This document shows positions 9,234 through 19,300 of a stretch of 64,000 nt of DNA, piece by piece. This stretch comes from UBA6059 sp040219045 (GTDB lineage: Bacteria; Bacteroidota; Bacteroidia; Cytophagales; Cyclobacteriaceae), in NCBI GenBank assembly GCA_965229505.1, contig OZ245881.1:3038001-3102000 (forward strand), given 5' to 3'. The translations under genes were made by a program, and so were the position numbers. Every line of letters starts with the position of its first letter. The stretch's first letter is position 1. The notes under the pieces were generated by a model. That model worked only from the letters and a program-made list of their open reading frames with translations. It did no database searches and had not been told where the DNA came from.

Positions 9234-10709
9234 ATGGAGATGAAGAAGACTGTCTATACCATCTTAGTAGCCTTTATTTCTGGAGCGATGGGAGCTGTAT
9301 GCATCAGTCATTTTGAGCTATCGCAAGCCGCCAATATTCAAGATGAAGATATTTACGCTGATTTTACCGCAAATACATCTTCAAATACTAAACGGCCGGA
9401 TGAGCTGAGTAGCTATTCGGTAAAACCTTCCTACAGAGCCAGTGCAGATTATAGCGAGGATTTCGTGATGGCTTCAGAGAAAAGTACACAGAGCGTAGTT
9501 TTTATTAAGACGGTCAATGAAATAGAGTATCGCTCGGGGAGCTGGATGGATTGGTTTTTCCAGCCGAGAGCATCACAAGCTACCAGTAGTGGTTCGGGTG
9601 TGATTTTCTCAAGCGATGGCTACATTGTGACTAACAACCATGTGATCGATGAAGCAGACGGTATTACAGTTATTCATGGTAAGGAGTCATATGAAGCTGA
9701 GTTGATAGGTACGGACCCATCCACAGACTTAGCTGTGATCAAAATCAATACCACCGGCTTACCAGCAATAACCCTTGGCAAAAGTGAGGAAGTTAACGTA
9801 GGTGAATGGGCACTAGCGGTGGGTAATCCTTTTAACCTGACATCAACGGTCACGGCAGGCATAGTCAGTGCTAAGGGTAGGAATATCAATATCCTCAGAG
9901 ATAAGTTTCCAATTGAGTCGTTCATTCAGACTGATGCAGCCATCAATCCCGGTAATAGTGGAGGAGCACTTGTCAATATCCGAGGAGAATTGATTGGTAT
10001 CAATACCGCCATTCTGAGTCGCACAGGATCGTACGCCGGATATGGATTTGCTGTGCCTGTTGATATAGTCAACAAAGTCTTTAATGATCTCAAGACTTAC
10101 GGTGAAGTACAAAAGGCTTTTCTCGGAGCGGAATATTTAGATATAGACAGTGATATCAAGAGAAGAATGGAGCTGGTGTCTACTGACGGAGTGATTATCA
10201 CAGATGTAAGAGACGGCTGGGCGGCTGATCAGGCTAAAATAAAAAAAGGAGATGTGGTGCTAGCAATCGACGGAAAACCTATCGAAAGCAAGGCTAATCT
10301 GGAGGAGCTGATAGGCTACTACTACCCCGGAGATAAGATAGAGATCACTTTACGAAGGGATGATGAGGTGATGAATCGATCACTCACTTTGACCAATAGG
10401 GAGGGTACCACTAGCGTAATCACAAAATCTACATATCTGGCCGAAAGCCTTGGAGTTGTTTTCGAATCCGTACCAAAGCTTGAGCAGGAGGTACTAGGCA
10501 TCCGCAATGGTGTAAGGGTGGTAGATATCCGCAGTGGGTTCTTTAGAAGACTGGATATTCCAGAGGGCTTCATCATCACCAAAATCAATAATGTGGAGAT
10601 CGAAGACGCAGAAGAACTCGCCAGTATTCTGGAAAGAATTCGCGGTAGGGTGATTATCTCAGGTGTGGATACAAATGGTCGTAAGGTGTATTATCCTTAC
10701 ATGTTTTAG
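9234..10709 (+). CDS. HtrA/DegP-family periplasmic serine protease
   Basis: An exported or membrane-anchored quality-control protease (491 residues). An N-terminal hydrophobic segment (residues 7-24) acts as signal or anchor. The trypsin-like domain has its full triad: His136 in TNNHVID, Asp165 in STDLAVI, Ser242 in NPGNSGGAL. Two PDZ regions follow (about 285-380 and 400-490). ATG codons occur at 9234 and 9240; either fits. The stop codon overlaps the convergent dnaA stop by four bases. HtrA proteases are activated by misfolded envelope proteins, consistent with the large set of exported proteins here. Naming it DegP, DegQ or DegS is not possible from sequence. Confidence 0.93.
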   Translation: MEMKKTVYTILVAFISGAMGAVCISHFELSQAANIQDEDIYADFTANTSSNTKRPDELSSYSVKPSYRASADYSEDFVMASEKSTQSVVFIKTVNEIEYRSGSWMDWFFQPRASQATSSGSGVIFSSDGYIVTNNHVIDEADGITVIHGKESYEAELIGTDPSTDLAVIKINTTGLPAITLGKSEEVNVGEWALAVGNPFNLTSTVTAGIVSAKGRNINILRDKFPIESFIQTDAAINPGNSGGALVNIRGELIGINTAILSRTGSYAGYGFAVPVDIVNKVFNDLKTYGEVQKAFLGAEYLDIDSDIKRRMELVSTDGVIITDVRDGWAADQAKIKKGDVVLAIDGKPIESKANLEELIGYYYPGDKIEITLRRDDEVMNRSLTLTNREGTTSVITKSTYLAESLGVVFESVPKLEQEVLGIRNGVRVVDIRSGFFRRLDIPEGFIITKINNVEIEDAEELASILERIRGRVIISGVDTNGRKVYYPYMF

Positions 10710-12124
10710 TAAGCCACTCGCATTTTGAGCTTTTTCTTAAGCTCATCAATAGAGTAGCGAAATTTAGAATCTGTATCAATCATGTCGTTGACAGACTGTA
10801 CAGCATGGATGACCGTGCTGTGATCTCGTCCTCCAAAATGATAGCCGATTGACTTTAAAGAGTGGTTGGTATAGTCCTTTGAGAAGAACATAGCCACTTG
10901 ACGGGCGATCACAATTTCTTTTTTCCTGGTTTTGGCCTTCATGTCATCCTGCGACACCTTGAAGAAATCAGAAACTGTTTTCTGGATGTAGTCGATACCG
11001 ACCTCACCATCAATGTCACGTACTATGTTTCTTAGCGTGTGCTTCGCCAACTCCAGGTCAATTTCTCTCTTTGTTAAGGAGGCATTGGCGATTAAAGAGA
11101 TAAGTACGCCCTCAAGCTCACGGACGTTGGTATCAATACTGTAAGCAAGGTATTCAAGTACATCGTCCGGAATAGTCACACCATCAGATTGCAGCTTCCT
11201 TTTTATGATGGCCATCCTGGTTTCAAAGTCAGGAGACTGAAGATCGGCAGTAAGACCCCACTTAAACCTACTCACCAGTCGCTCTTGCAGGCCTCTCAAG
11301 TCCCTGGGCGCACAGTCGGATGTCATGATGATCTGCTTTCCGTTTTGGTGGAGGTGATTGAAGATGTGAAAAAATATCTCCTGTGTTTTTTCCTTGTCTC
11401 TAAGGAACTGAACATCATCAATGATTAACACATCGACATTGAGATAGAAGTTGGTAAAGTCCTGAACGTTATTATTCTTAAGCGCCTCAATGAATTGATT
11501 GGTAAACTTCTCAGACGCGACGTAAAGAATGAACTTCTCTTTCGACTTGTGGCGAATCTCATTTCCAATGGCCTGCACCAGGTGTGTCTTTCCCAATCCG
11601 ACACCACCATAGATCATCAGCGGATTAAAGGAGGTGATGCCTGGCTTTTGCGCTACGGCAAAGCCAGCAGATCTCGCCAATCGATTACAATCTCCTTCTA
11701 TATAGTTGTCAAAGAGGTAGCTCTCGTTGAGGTTGCAAAACTGATTGTGAAGATCTACCGTAGGGAGTGAGAAAGGGCTTCTTATTTCGTGACGGCCATT
11801 GTCGTGATTTTGACCATACTTACTACCCTGTCCATTTGCTGATAAGTTGACCGTATATGGCTTGTTTACACTATTGCCACTATCGACAACTACAGAATAT
11901 TCCAGCCTGCCATTTTCACCAAGCTCTCTTTGCAGCGCCTGCTTCAGTAAGTGAACATAATTCTCTTCCAGCCACTCATAGAAAAACTGGCTGGGAACCT
12001 GAATTGTCAATGCACTGTTCTCAAGCTTTAGCGGGATAATTGGAGAAAACCAGGTTTTAAAACTCTGTTCTGGTATCTCACCTTTGATGAAAAGCAAACA
12101 CTTATCCCACAAATCTTTGTGCAT
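10706..12124 (-). CDS. dnaA: Chromosomal replication initiator DnaA
   Basis: The AAA+ initiator that binds DnaA boxes and melts the origin. The 472-residue protein has domain I (FKTWFSPIIPLKLE), a short linker, the AAA+ domain with Walker A GGVGLGKTH and Walker B VLIIDDVQFLRDKEKTQ, and the C-terminal DNA-binding domain with the signature GGRDHSTVIHAV. The start at 12124 gives the usual N-terminus MHKDLWDKC. Upstream is a 321-bp gap to the divergent mutA gene. I saw no cluster of TTATCCACA-type boxes in that gap, so the origin may lie elsewhere. Identity is secure. Confidence 0.97.
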   Translation of the reverse strand: MHKDLWDKCLLFIKGEIPEQSFKTWFSPIIPLKLENSALTIQVPSQFFYEWLEENYVHLLKQALQRELGENGRLEYSVVVDSGNSVNKPYTVNLSANGQGSKYGQNHDNGRHEIRSPFSLPTVDLHNQFCNLNESYLFDNYIEGDCNRLARSAGFAVAQKPGITSFNPLMIYGGVGLGKTHLVQAIGNEIRHKSKEKFILYVASEKFTNQFIEALKNNNVQDFTNFYLNVDVLIIDDVQFLRDKEKTQEIFFHIFNHLHQNGKQIIMTSDCAPRDLRGLQERLVSRFKWGLTADLQSPDFETRMAIIKRKLQSDGVTIPDDVLEYLAYSIDTNVRELEGVLISLIANASLTKREIDLELAKHTLRNIVRDIDGEVGIDYIQKTVSDFFKVSQDDMKAKTRKKEIVIARQVAMFFSKDYTNHSLKSIGYHFGGRDHSTVIHAVQSVNDMIDTDSKFRYSIDELKKKLKMRVAY

Positions 12125-12445
12125 GGAAACTACTCTTTTGAAGACTAAGTATTGGACAATTTTGACCCTTTCGATTTTCGCAGGGCATCAAATTTGTCAT
12201 AAAATTTTTTAACAAAAAAATAACAAATCTCTTGATATTCTAAAATCTGCCGTAGCGGGATGTGAGGTGCTTAGGAGGAGCTAATTTTTTTTTATCTTCT
12301 TAGAATAGTACAATTAACTCTGACACCTATGCCTTCTAACTGCATGATAATTATCACACATGAGATTTTCAAATATTGATGAGGTTTATTCTTTAAAAAA
12401 GATGAGAGGGCTATTTTACAACTTTCATTAATCAAGGCAATTAAT
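12125..12445. other. Intergenic region between dnaA and mutA
   Basis: This AT-rich 321-bp gap must hold the divergent promoters of dnaA and mutA. I found no exact TAnnTTTG element, no cobalamin-riboswitch-like structure before mutA, no DnaA-box cluster and no small ORF worth calling. Confidence 0.6.
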
Positions 12446-14161
12446 ATGATCAACTTTGATGAGTTTGAAAGCGCGGATCGAGGGACGTGGGCGACTGAGG
12501 CCGAACGGCTCCTGAGAGGAAAACCTTTGTCTATTCTCGACTGGAGATCTGAGCCGGGTCTTGAGCTGACAGCCTATTACGATAAAAACGATTTGCCACA
12601 AAGAACAACTGGCCCACTAGGCAATCTAGTTTCAACTAGTGGAGTAAGACTGATCGAACTGCTGAACCTGGATGAAGAAACGAACAAGAGGAGTCAAAAG
12701 GCGCTTAATATGAGTGCTGAAGGGGTTTTAATCGAATCAGCGCTTGAATTGTCCGATTATTCTACAATAAGCTCAATATGGCCTGAGCACTGCTGGTTTG
12801 GAATGACCAGCAATGTAGCGGGCCTCCCAGAGATCGTTTCATTTTTTGAAAGCCGGAACGCTGAAAATGAAAGCTTTAAGGGTTTTATTGGTACGCCATG
12901 GTTGATTCGTTCAGACTCCCAAGCGGAATTCAAAATTGATCTGGGGCTGCTACATCAGAGTACGAGTGCTTTTTCAACCTACGATTACATCAGGACTGTC
13001 GACATTCCGCTCCATTTGTTTCAAGAGCAGGGTGCTTCCATCACTACGGAGCTAGGTATAATGCTCGGTGTACTCCAGACCGTTATTGAGAATTCGAGGG
13101 ATCAAAATATTGCAATTGATGCCTTGTCACGAAAAGTGCATATTTCCACGGCTGTGGGTACAGATTTTTACCATGAGATCGCCAAGATCAGAGCACTCCG
13201 CAAGCTGGCATTCAAGCTATTCAGAGCCTATGACATAGGTTGTTCAGTGGCAGATTTTTCAGTGGTCGGACGGACTTCAAATACAACCGATTCTTCTCTT
13301 GATTCGGATACGAACTACTTGAGAAAAACTACTGAGGCATTGTCGATTGTCCTGGGTACTGCCGATGGATTGATCGTTACTCCTTTTGAGCCAAATGGTT
13401 TTAATGAAGACGCCAGGAGGATAGCCAGAAACATAGGTAATCTCATCAAGGAAGAGTCATACGGCCATTGGGTTCAGGATCCCTTGGCAGGTTCATATTT
13501 CGTAGAGTCCTTAACAGAAAAATTGTGCAAGGCTGGATGGGAGAAGTTCCAGATGATAGAAGCAGAAGGAGGGTTCTTGGAGTACATTTCGGGCGGTCGT
13601 TTATCTGCTGATATAGGCGAAGATCAAAACCGAATATGGAAGGAGGTTAACAGCAGGCACAGAACACTAGTTGGGGTCAACGACTATCCCAATAGAATTG
13701 AGGAAGCACAGCTTGATAGTCTGGTCCCCGGCTTCAGACATTCCAAAAACTTTGAGGTACTTAGATACCAACTGCATCAATCAATAAAGCGTGGAAAATT
13801 AGAAAGAATACCTACCGTTCAACCTATTACGGTAGGGGAGAATGTGGCGATGATTACTGCCAGATTGAATTTCGCTACTAATTTTCTTGGGTGCGGCGGT
13901 TTTGAAATACTCAAGGAAGTTAAGTCAGGTCAAGAGTTAAGTGCAGCTGCTATTGTGGTCTGCGGAGCTGATGATGACTATGCCAGAATTGATGAAAGCC
14001 AAGTTGCCCAATGGCGCAAGAATGCCCAGTTGGTCATCTTGGCTGGAAACCCTAAGAATGCTCAAAGATTACAGGATATGGGTATAGATGTTTTGATCCA
14101 TTTGAAATCTGATGTGCTCGCAACTAATACGCACATTCTCAAAATGTTAAAGGCGATTTGA
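12446..14161 (+). CDS. mutA: Methylmalonyl-CoA mutase small subunit
   Basis: The beta subunit of heterodimeric methylmalonyl-CoA mutase, which interconverts succinyl-CoA and (R)-methylmalonyl-CoA. The 571-residue protein carries the mutase barrel fold seen in the GRTSNTTD and DPLAGSYFVESLTEKL stretches. The C-terminal B12-like domain is degenerate and lacks the DxHxxG cobalamin motif, as expected for the non-catalytic subunit. The mutB ATG follows after one base, so the two are cotranslated. The epimerase that completes the propionate/succinate route is at 29960. No MeaB-type chaperone was seen in the window. Confidence 0.94.
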   Translation: MINFDEFESADRGTWATEAERLLRGKPLSILDWRSEPGLELTAYYDKNDLPQRTTGPLGNLVSTSGVRLIELLNLDEETNKRSQKALNMSAEGVLIESALELSDYSTISSIWPEHCWFGMTSNVAGLPEIVSFFESRNAENESFKGFIGTPWLIRSDSQAEFKIDLGLLHQSTSAFSTYDYIRTVDIPLHLFQEQGASITTELGIMLGVLQTVIENSRDQNIAIDALSRKVHISTAVGTDFYHEIAKIRALRKLAFKLFRAYDIGCSVADFSVVGRTSNTTDSSLDSDTNYLRKTTEALSIVLGTADGLIVTPFEPNGFNEDARRIARNIGNLIKEESYGHWVQDPLAGSYFVESLTEKLCKAGWEKFQMIEAEGGFLEYISGGRLSADIGEDQNRIWKEVNSRHRTLVGVNDYPNRIEEAQLDSLVPGFRHSKNFEVLRYQLHQSIKRGKLERIPTVQPITVGENVAMITARLNFATNFLGCGGFEILKEVKSGQELSAAAIVVCGADDDYARIDESQVAQWRKNAQLVILAGNPKNAQRLQDMGIDVLIHLKSDVLATNTHILKMLKAI

Positions 14162-14162
14162 T

Positions 14163-16307
14163 ATGAAGACTCCCGATTTTTCACGATTATCTTATGACCA
14201 GACAGAGCCACTTCCAGCTGACAATAATTCTCCTATAAGAGCTGGATATTTTCCAGAGGGAGTAGAAGTCAAGAGCCACTACAGTGCTCAGGATATTCAA
14301 GGCTTTAAGCACCTCGAGTCCACGGCTGGATTGCCGCCTTACCTCAGAGGCCCCTACGCGACCATGTACGCCTTACGTCCATGGACCATTAGGCAGTACG
14401 CTGGCTTCTCCACCGCTGAGGAGTCCAATGCTTTCTATAGAAGAAACCTTGCTGCCGGGCAAAAGGGTCTTTCGGTTGCGTTCGACCTGGCCACACACAG
14501 AGGTTATGATTCCGATCACCCAAGAGTTGAGGGGGATGTTGGCAAAGCTGGTGTCGCGATTGACTCTGTGGAGGATATGAAGTTGCTGTTTGATCAAATC
14601 CCACTTGATCAGATGTCTGTCTCTATGACAATGAATGGTGCGGTAATCCCGATTATGGCATTTTATATAGTGGCTGCAGAGGAGCAAGGTGTGGCGCTCG
14701 ACCAACTGTCGGGTACGATCCAGAATGATATACTCAAAGAGTTCATGGTGCGGAATACCTACATCTATCCGCCGCTACCCTCCATGCACATCATTTCGGA
14801 TATTTTTCGGTTCACAGCGCAGCACATGCCGAAGTTCAATAGCATTAGTATTAGTGGCTATCACATGCAGGAGGCGGGTGCGACAGCAGATCTTGAGTTG
14901 GCCTTCACACTAGCAGATGGGTTGGAATATGTGAAAGCCGGGATCAATGCCGGTCTGGATATAGACGCGTTTGCTCCCAGGCTCTCATTTTTTTGGGCTA
15001 CCGGAATGAACTACTTCATGGAAGTCGCAAAGATGCGAGCGGCCAGAGTGCTTTGGTCGAAAATCATCAAGCGCTTTGATCCCAAGAATAACAAGTCGAT
15101 GGCTTTGAGGACGCACAGCCAGACCTCAGGCTGGAGTCTTACCGAGCAAGATCCTTACAATAACATTGCCCGCACCTGTATAGAAGCGCTGGCAGCAGCA
15201 ACAGGACATACCCAATCTCTACATACCAATGCCCTCGATGAAGCAATTGCGCTCCCCACAGATTTTTCCGCTAGGATAGCCCGAAACACACAGATCTACC
15301 TCCAGGAAGAAACCAACATCACTAAAGTAGTCGACCCCCTCGGAGGCTCGTATTACGTGGAGTCACTGACGAATGAACTCATTGTAAAAGCCTGGACAAT
15401 CATCGAAGAGATCGAGTCGCTGGGTGGCATGGCCAAGGCGATAGAGACCGGGATGCCCAAGCTGAGAATAGAAGAAGCAGCCGCTCGGAAGCAGGCAAGA
15501 ATAGATGCGGGTAAGGACATTATAGTAGGCGTCAACAGATATCAGGTCGAGGAGGAGGGACAGCTGGAGACCCTGGAAGTAGATAATGCCAAGGTGCTGA
15601 AGTCTCAACTTGAGCGATTGAGCCGATTGAAGGCTGAAAGGAACGCTGATGATGTAGAATCGGCACTTACGGCCATATCCGAATCGGCTGCATCAGGCAA
15701 GGGCAATCTGCTGGAACTAGCCGTGGAAGCAGCACGAAAAAGAGCTACCTTAGGAGAAATATCCATGGCCATGGAAAAAGTGTTCGGTAGACATAAGGCT
15801 CAGGTCCAGTCAGTGACTGGTGTATATTCTAAAGAGATTGCTGATAACAATGTGTATCAGGACGCCCGTGCCTTGGCTGATGAGTTTGAAGAGCTGGAAG
15901 GCCGCAGACCGAGAATTATGGTGGCTAAAATGGGGCAGGACGGTCATGATCGGGGAGCCAAAGTGATAGCTACGAGCTTTGCAGATCTTGGCTTTGATGT
16001 TGATATCGGACCGTTGTTCCAGACACCTGCAGAGGTGGCTATGCAGGCAGCAGAGAATGATGTCCATGTCATAGGCGCTTCAAGTTTAGCGGCAGGACAC
16101 AAGACACTTGTGCCGAAGCTCATAGAAGAACTTAATAAGATTGGTCGCGGCGACATTATGGTTGTCGCAGGTGGCGTAATCCCAAAGAAGGATTATAATT
16201 ATTTGTATGAAAAAGGTGTTTCGGCCATATTCGGGCCGGGTACGGTCATCCCCAAAGCAGCGAAGGAAATCATCCAGAAGCTCATGAGCCCCGAAGACAC
16301 CTTGTAA
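14163..16307 (+). CDS. mutB: Methylmalonyl-CoA mutase large catalytic subunit
   Basis: The catalytic alpha subunit (714 residues). The substrate barrel is seen in RPWTIRQYAGFSTAEESN and TMNGAVIPIMAFYI. The C-terminal cobalamin domain has the lower-ligand motif GQDGHDRGAKVIAT with His595, then the SSLAAGHKTLVP and VVAGGVIPKKDY loops. Length matches the family. It overlaps or abuts nothing downstream: a 28-bp gap precedes the CHAT gene. Together with mutA and the epimerase it supports propionyl-CoA or branched-chain and odd-chain catabolism, or the reverse, propionate formation. Direction cannot be told from sequence. Confidence 0.97.
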   Translation: MKTPDFSRLSYDQTEPLPADNNSPIRAGYFPEGVEVKSHYSAQDIQGFKHLESTAGLPPYLRGPYATMYALRPWTIRQYAGFSTAEESNAFYRRNLAAGQKGLSVAFDLATHRGYDSDHPRVEGDVGKAGVAIDSVEDMKLLFDQIPLDQMSVSMTMNGAVIPIMAFYIVAAEEQGVALDQLSGTIQNDILKEFMVRNTYIYPPLPSMHIISDIFRFTAQHMPKFNSISISGYHMQEAGATADLELAFTLADGLEYVKAGINAGLDIDAFAPRLSFFWATGMNYFMEVAKMRAARVLWSKIIKRFDPKNNKSMALRTHSQTSGWSLTEQDPYNNIARTCIEALAAATGHTQSLHTNALDEAIALPTDFSARIARNTQIYLQEETNITKVVDPLGGSYYVESLTNELIVKAWTIIEEIESLGGMAKAIETGMPKLRIEEAAARKQARIDAGKDIIVGVNRYQVEEEGQLETLEVDNAKVLKSQLERLSRLKAERNADDVESALTAISESAASGKGNLLELAVEAARKRATLGEISMAMEKVFGRHKAQVQSVTGVYSKEIADNNVYQDARALADEFEELEGRRPRIMVAKMGQDGHDRGAKVIATSFADLGFDVDIGPLFQTPAEVAMQAAENDVHVIGASSLAAGHKTLVPKLIEELNKIGRGDIMVVAGGVIPKKDYNYLYEKGVSAIFGPGTVIPKAAKEIIQKLMSPEDTL

Positions 16308-16335
16308 CTAACGCTGAATTTTTGTTATTTTGATT

Positions 16336-19300
16336 ATGAAAAAATTACAATTATTCCTCACTTTATTTCTATTGCAGGGAATTGTAATTACAATCTCTGC
16401 ACAGGATTACGATTCCCAGTTCGAAAAAATCCAGGAAGATTATCTCTATGGTGACTATGACAAGGCACTGAAACAAATAGAGAAGATCAAAGAGAAGTCG
16501 ATCAAGTCATTTGGAGAAGACAATCGTTTCAACGCTCAGGCCATATTACAAGAGGCTAAGTGCTTTGTGGCGTTGGGGTACCTTGAAGATGGCTTGTCAC
16601 AGCTTGATAAGGCTATAGACCTGAGCATCAAGCTACACGGAGAAAACTCCATCGAGCATGGATTCACGCTGCGTGATGCTTCGCAGATTTATCTTCTTTA
16701 TGGGCATTATCGCAAAGCGGGTGAGTACACGGATCAGGCGGAGGCGATTTTCAAATCCAGCGGTGCGCTCAATGATGATGTGAAGGCGGAGTTTCAGGTC
16801 AACCGCGCTAATATTCTGGTAGGTAAAGGATACTATGCAGAGGCCATCAGCACCATAGATAGTGAGATTGATTTTTTTCAATCACGGCTCAATGAAGGTG
16901 ACAAGAAGACGCTGGAGGTTAATGCTCAGGAGTACGCTCAACTCTTGATCTACAGAGCGAATGCGCAGCGCTTGATGGGAGACTATCTGAGTGCAGATTC
17001 GGCGTTTGTGTCCAATGAACTGTGGATTGATGAAGCACTTGGCAAGAAGGATCTGACCTATGCCATGAATCAGTTCTACAACGCCTTACTGCTTGAGGAG
17101 AGTGGTATGGATGTCGATCCATTGGTGAAGTTTTATGAGAAGGCCTATCTGAAGGCACTTAAAGACTATGCCCCCTCCCACTATATCGTCATGGAGCTTC
17201 GCAATAAGTTATTGGGCGCCTACTTTCGAAATGATAACAAGGCCAAGTACAAGATTACTAGCGAGGAGCTGCGCATGACTATGAACAAGTATCATGACGA
17301 GCGCAGCTTCTACTCCATGTCAGATGAGTTGGTCAGGTTTGATAACCAAATTGAGGATCAGGATCTGGACGGTCTTTCTTCGGATCTGTCTGCTTTGCTT
17401 AGGAAGAAGTCCACGCTACCGCAATATCATGCTAAGCGAATAGAATTGCTGGATATCGGCTATCGTGTAGCCATTCTTACCAATCAGCTTCAAAATGCCC
17501 AGAACTATCTAAACGCTATTCTCAACATCCAAAAAGAGCTTATCGGTGAAGATGCGCCAGGCTATCATATGACACAAGTCAGGCTGGCGAACTATTATAT
17601 CGATCACACAGACAATTTTGATATAGCGAAGCAGATTTATGATGAAAGCTGGATAGAGATTGTCGAACCTGAGATTACTGAAGGTCATCCACTCTACACA
17701 GACATTCTCAATCACGTAGCTACATTCTATTCGGAGAATGATGAGTTTGAGAAAGCCTCTGCTTACCTAGACAAAGCGCTACTCGAGGCGCGGCGCAAGT
17801 GGGATAATAAAGATATCCGTTATGCCAGAGAGCTGCATTTAATAGCAGGGCTACAGCTCAAAATTGGCAATTATGAAAAAGCTACAGATGCCCTGGAAGA
17901 GGCTTTTGAGATAGTCTTACAATCAAAAACACTGGAGAGCCTGACGGACTACAGTGCTATGTTGATTACAGAGGCGTCACTACTCAGCATCTATGGGGAG
18001 TACGATGCGGCGGAGGGGAGCATTGATGAAGCTTTCCGTACCCGGGAAAAGAACAACATCCAGGTGGTCGATAGTGAAAATGTAAAAGACGATCTGGCTG
18101 CCCTGTACATCAAAATTGGCCTTTATGCAGAGGCTCAGGAGATTTTGACGAGCTCTATCGCTACCAAGGAAAAGAGATTCGGGAAAAATAGCCGACAACT
18201 GCTGAAGCCACTGGTAACCCAAGCGGAATTCTACTTGCTCATTGGTGACTATGCTCAGTCTGAGACCTATGCTCGACAAGTTTACAATCTAGCGAAGAAT
18301 ATATTCGGTGAAGAGTCAACCAAACTCGTGCCACCACTGAGGGCGCTAGCGGGGATTTATTCTTCGATAGGAGATTATGCACGGGCAGAGCAGATATTGC
18401 TTAACGCAATAGAAATCCAGAAGTCTAAACTTGGTGATAATCATGTTGACGTGGCTATCGCAAACGCTGATTTGGCACTTGCCAAGTTTTACTTAGGTGA
18501 TCCCGTATCCGAAGTAGAAGAGTTATTGACCGCTTCTGAAAGGATCATTGGAAATAACCTGGGTGCATCTACACCCATCTATGCCGAACTCCTCAAGAAC
18601 TCAGCGATCATCTCCATCGCTTCTGCCAACTACTCCATAGCTGAGAGCTATCTGGAGCAGGCAGGCGCCATCTGGGAATCCAAAATTGGCAAGCGGAATA
18701 ATATCAATGCCGCGACTATTGACCTGCTCATGGGAGATATTCGCTACAATCAATTTCAGTACAATCAAGCCGAGAGCTTCTACAACAAAGCAAAATCTCG
18801 ATTTGAGAAATTCTTCAATGATCAACATCCGGAGTATCTCAAGGTTCAGTCAAAGCTGAGTAAGGCCTACTATATGCAAGGTGATGTCAAGAAAGCGCAG
18901 CGCTCCTTAGAAGAAGTATTGGGTAAGTACCAGATTTTTATTGAAGACTATTTCCCCGCATTGAGCGAAAGCGAAAAGGCGAAATTCTGGAATACCATCC
19001 GGGTGGATTATGAGTTTTACAACTCAATTGTGGTAAGTCATAATAGACTCAATGATGACCTTATTGGCTCATTGTATAACAATGCTTTGCTCACTAAGTC
19101 ACTCTTACTAAGCTCATCCATCAAAGTTCGCCAACGCATACTGAGCAGCGGCAACACCTCGCTGATTAATCTTTACAACGAATGGATCAAGAGCAAGGAG
19201 CAGCTGACAGCCGCGCTTTCCATGAGTACCGAGGAGATTGCTTCTTCAGGACTCAACATAAGCGGCCTACAAAATCAGGTGAACGATCTTGAAAAAGAGT

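Noticed and set aside
12340..12360. DnaA-box-like TTATCACACA before mutA
   Set aside because: It does not match TTATCCACA without an inserted base and is alone; no origin is called.
12125..12445. Cobalamin riboswitch before mutA
   Set aside because: No B12-box-like conserved core was found, and mutAB are not usual targets.
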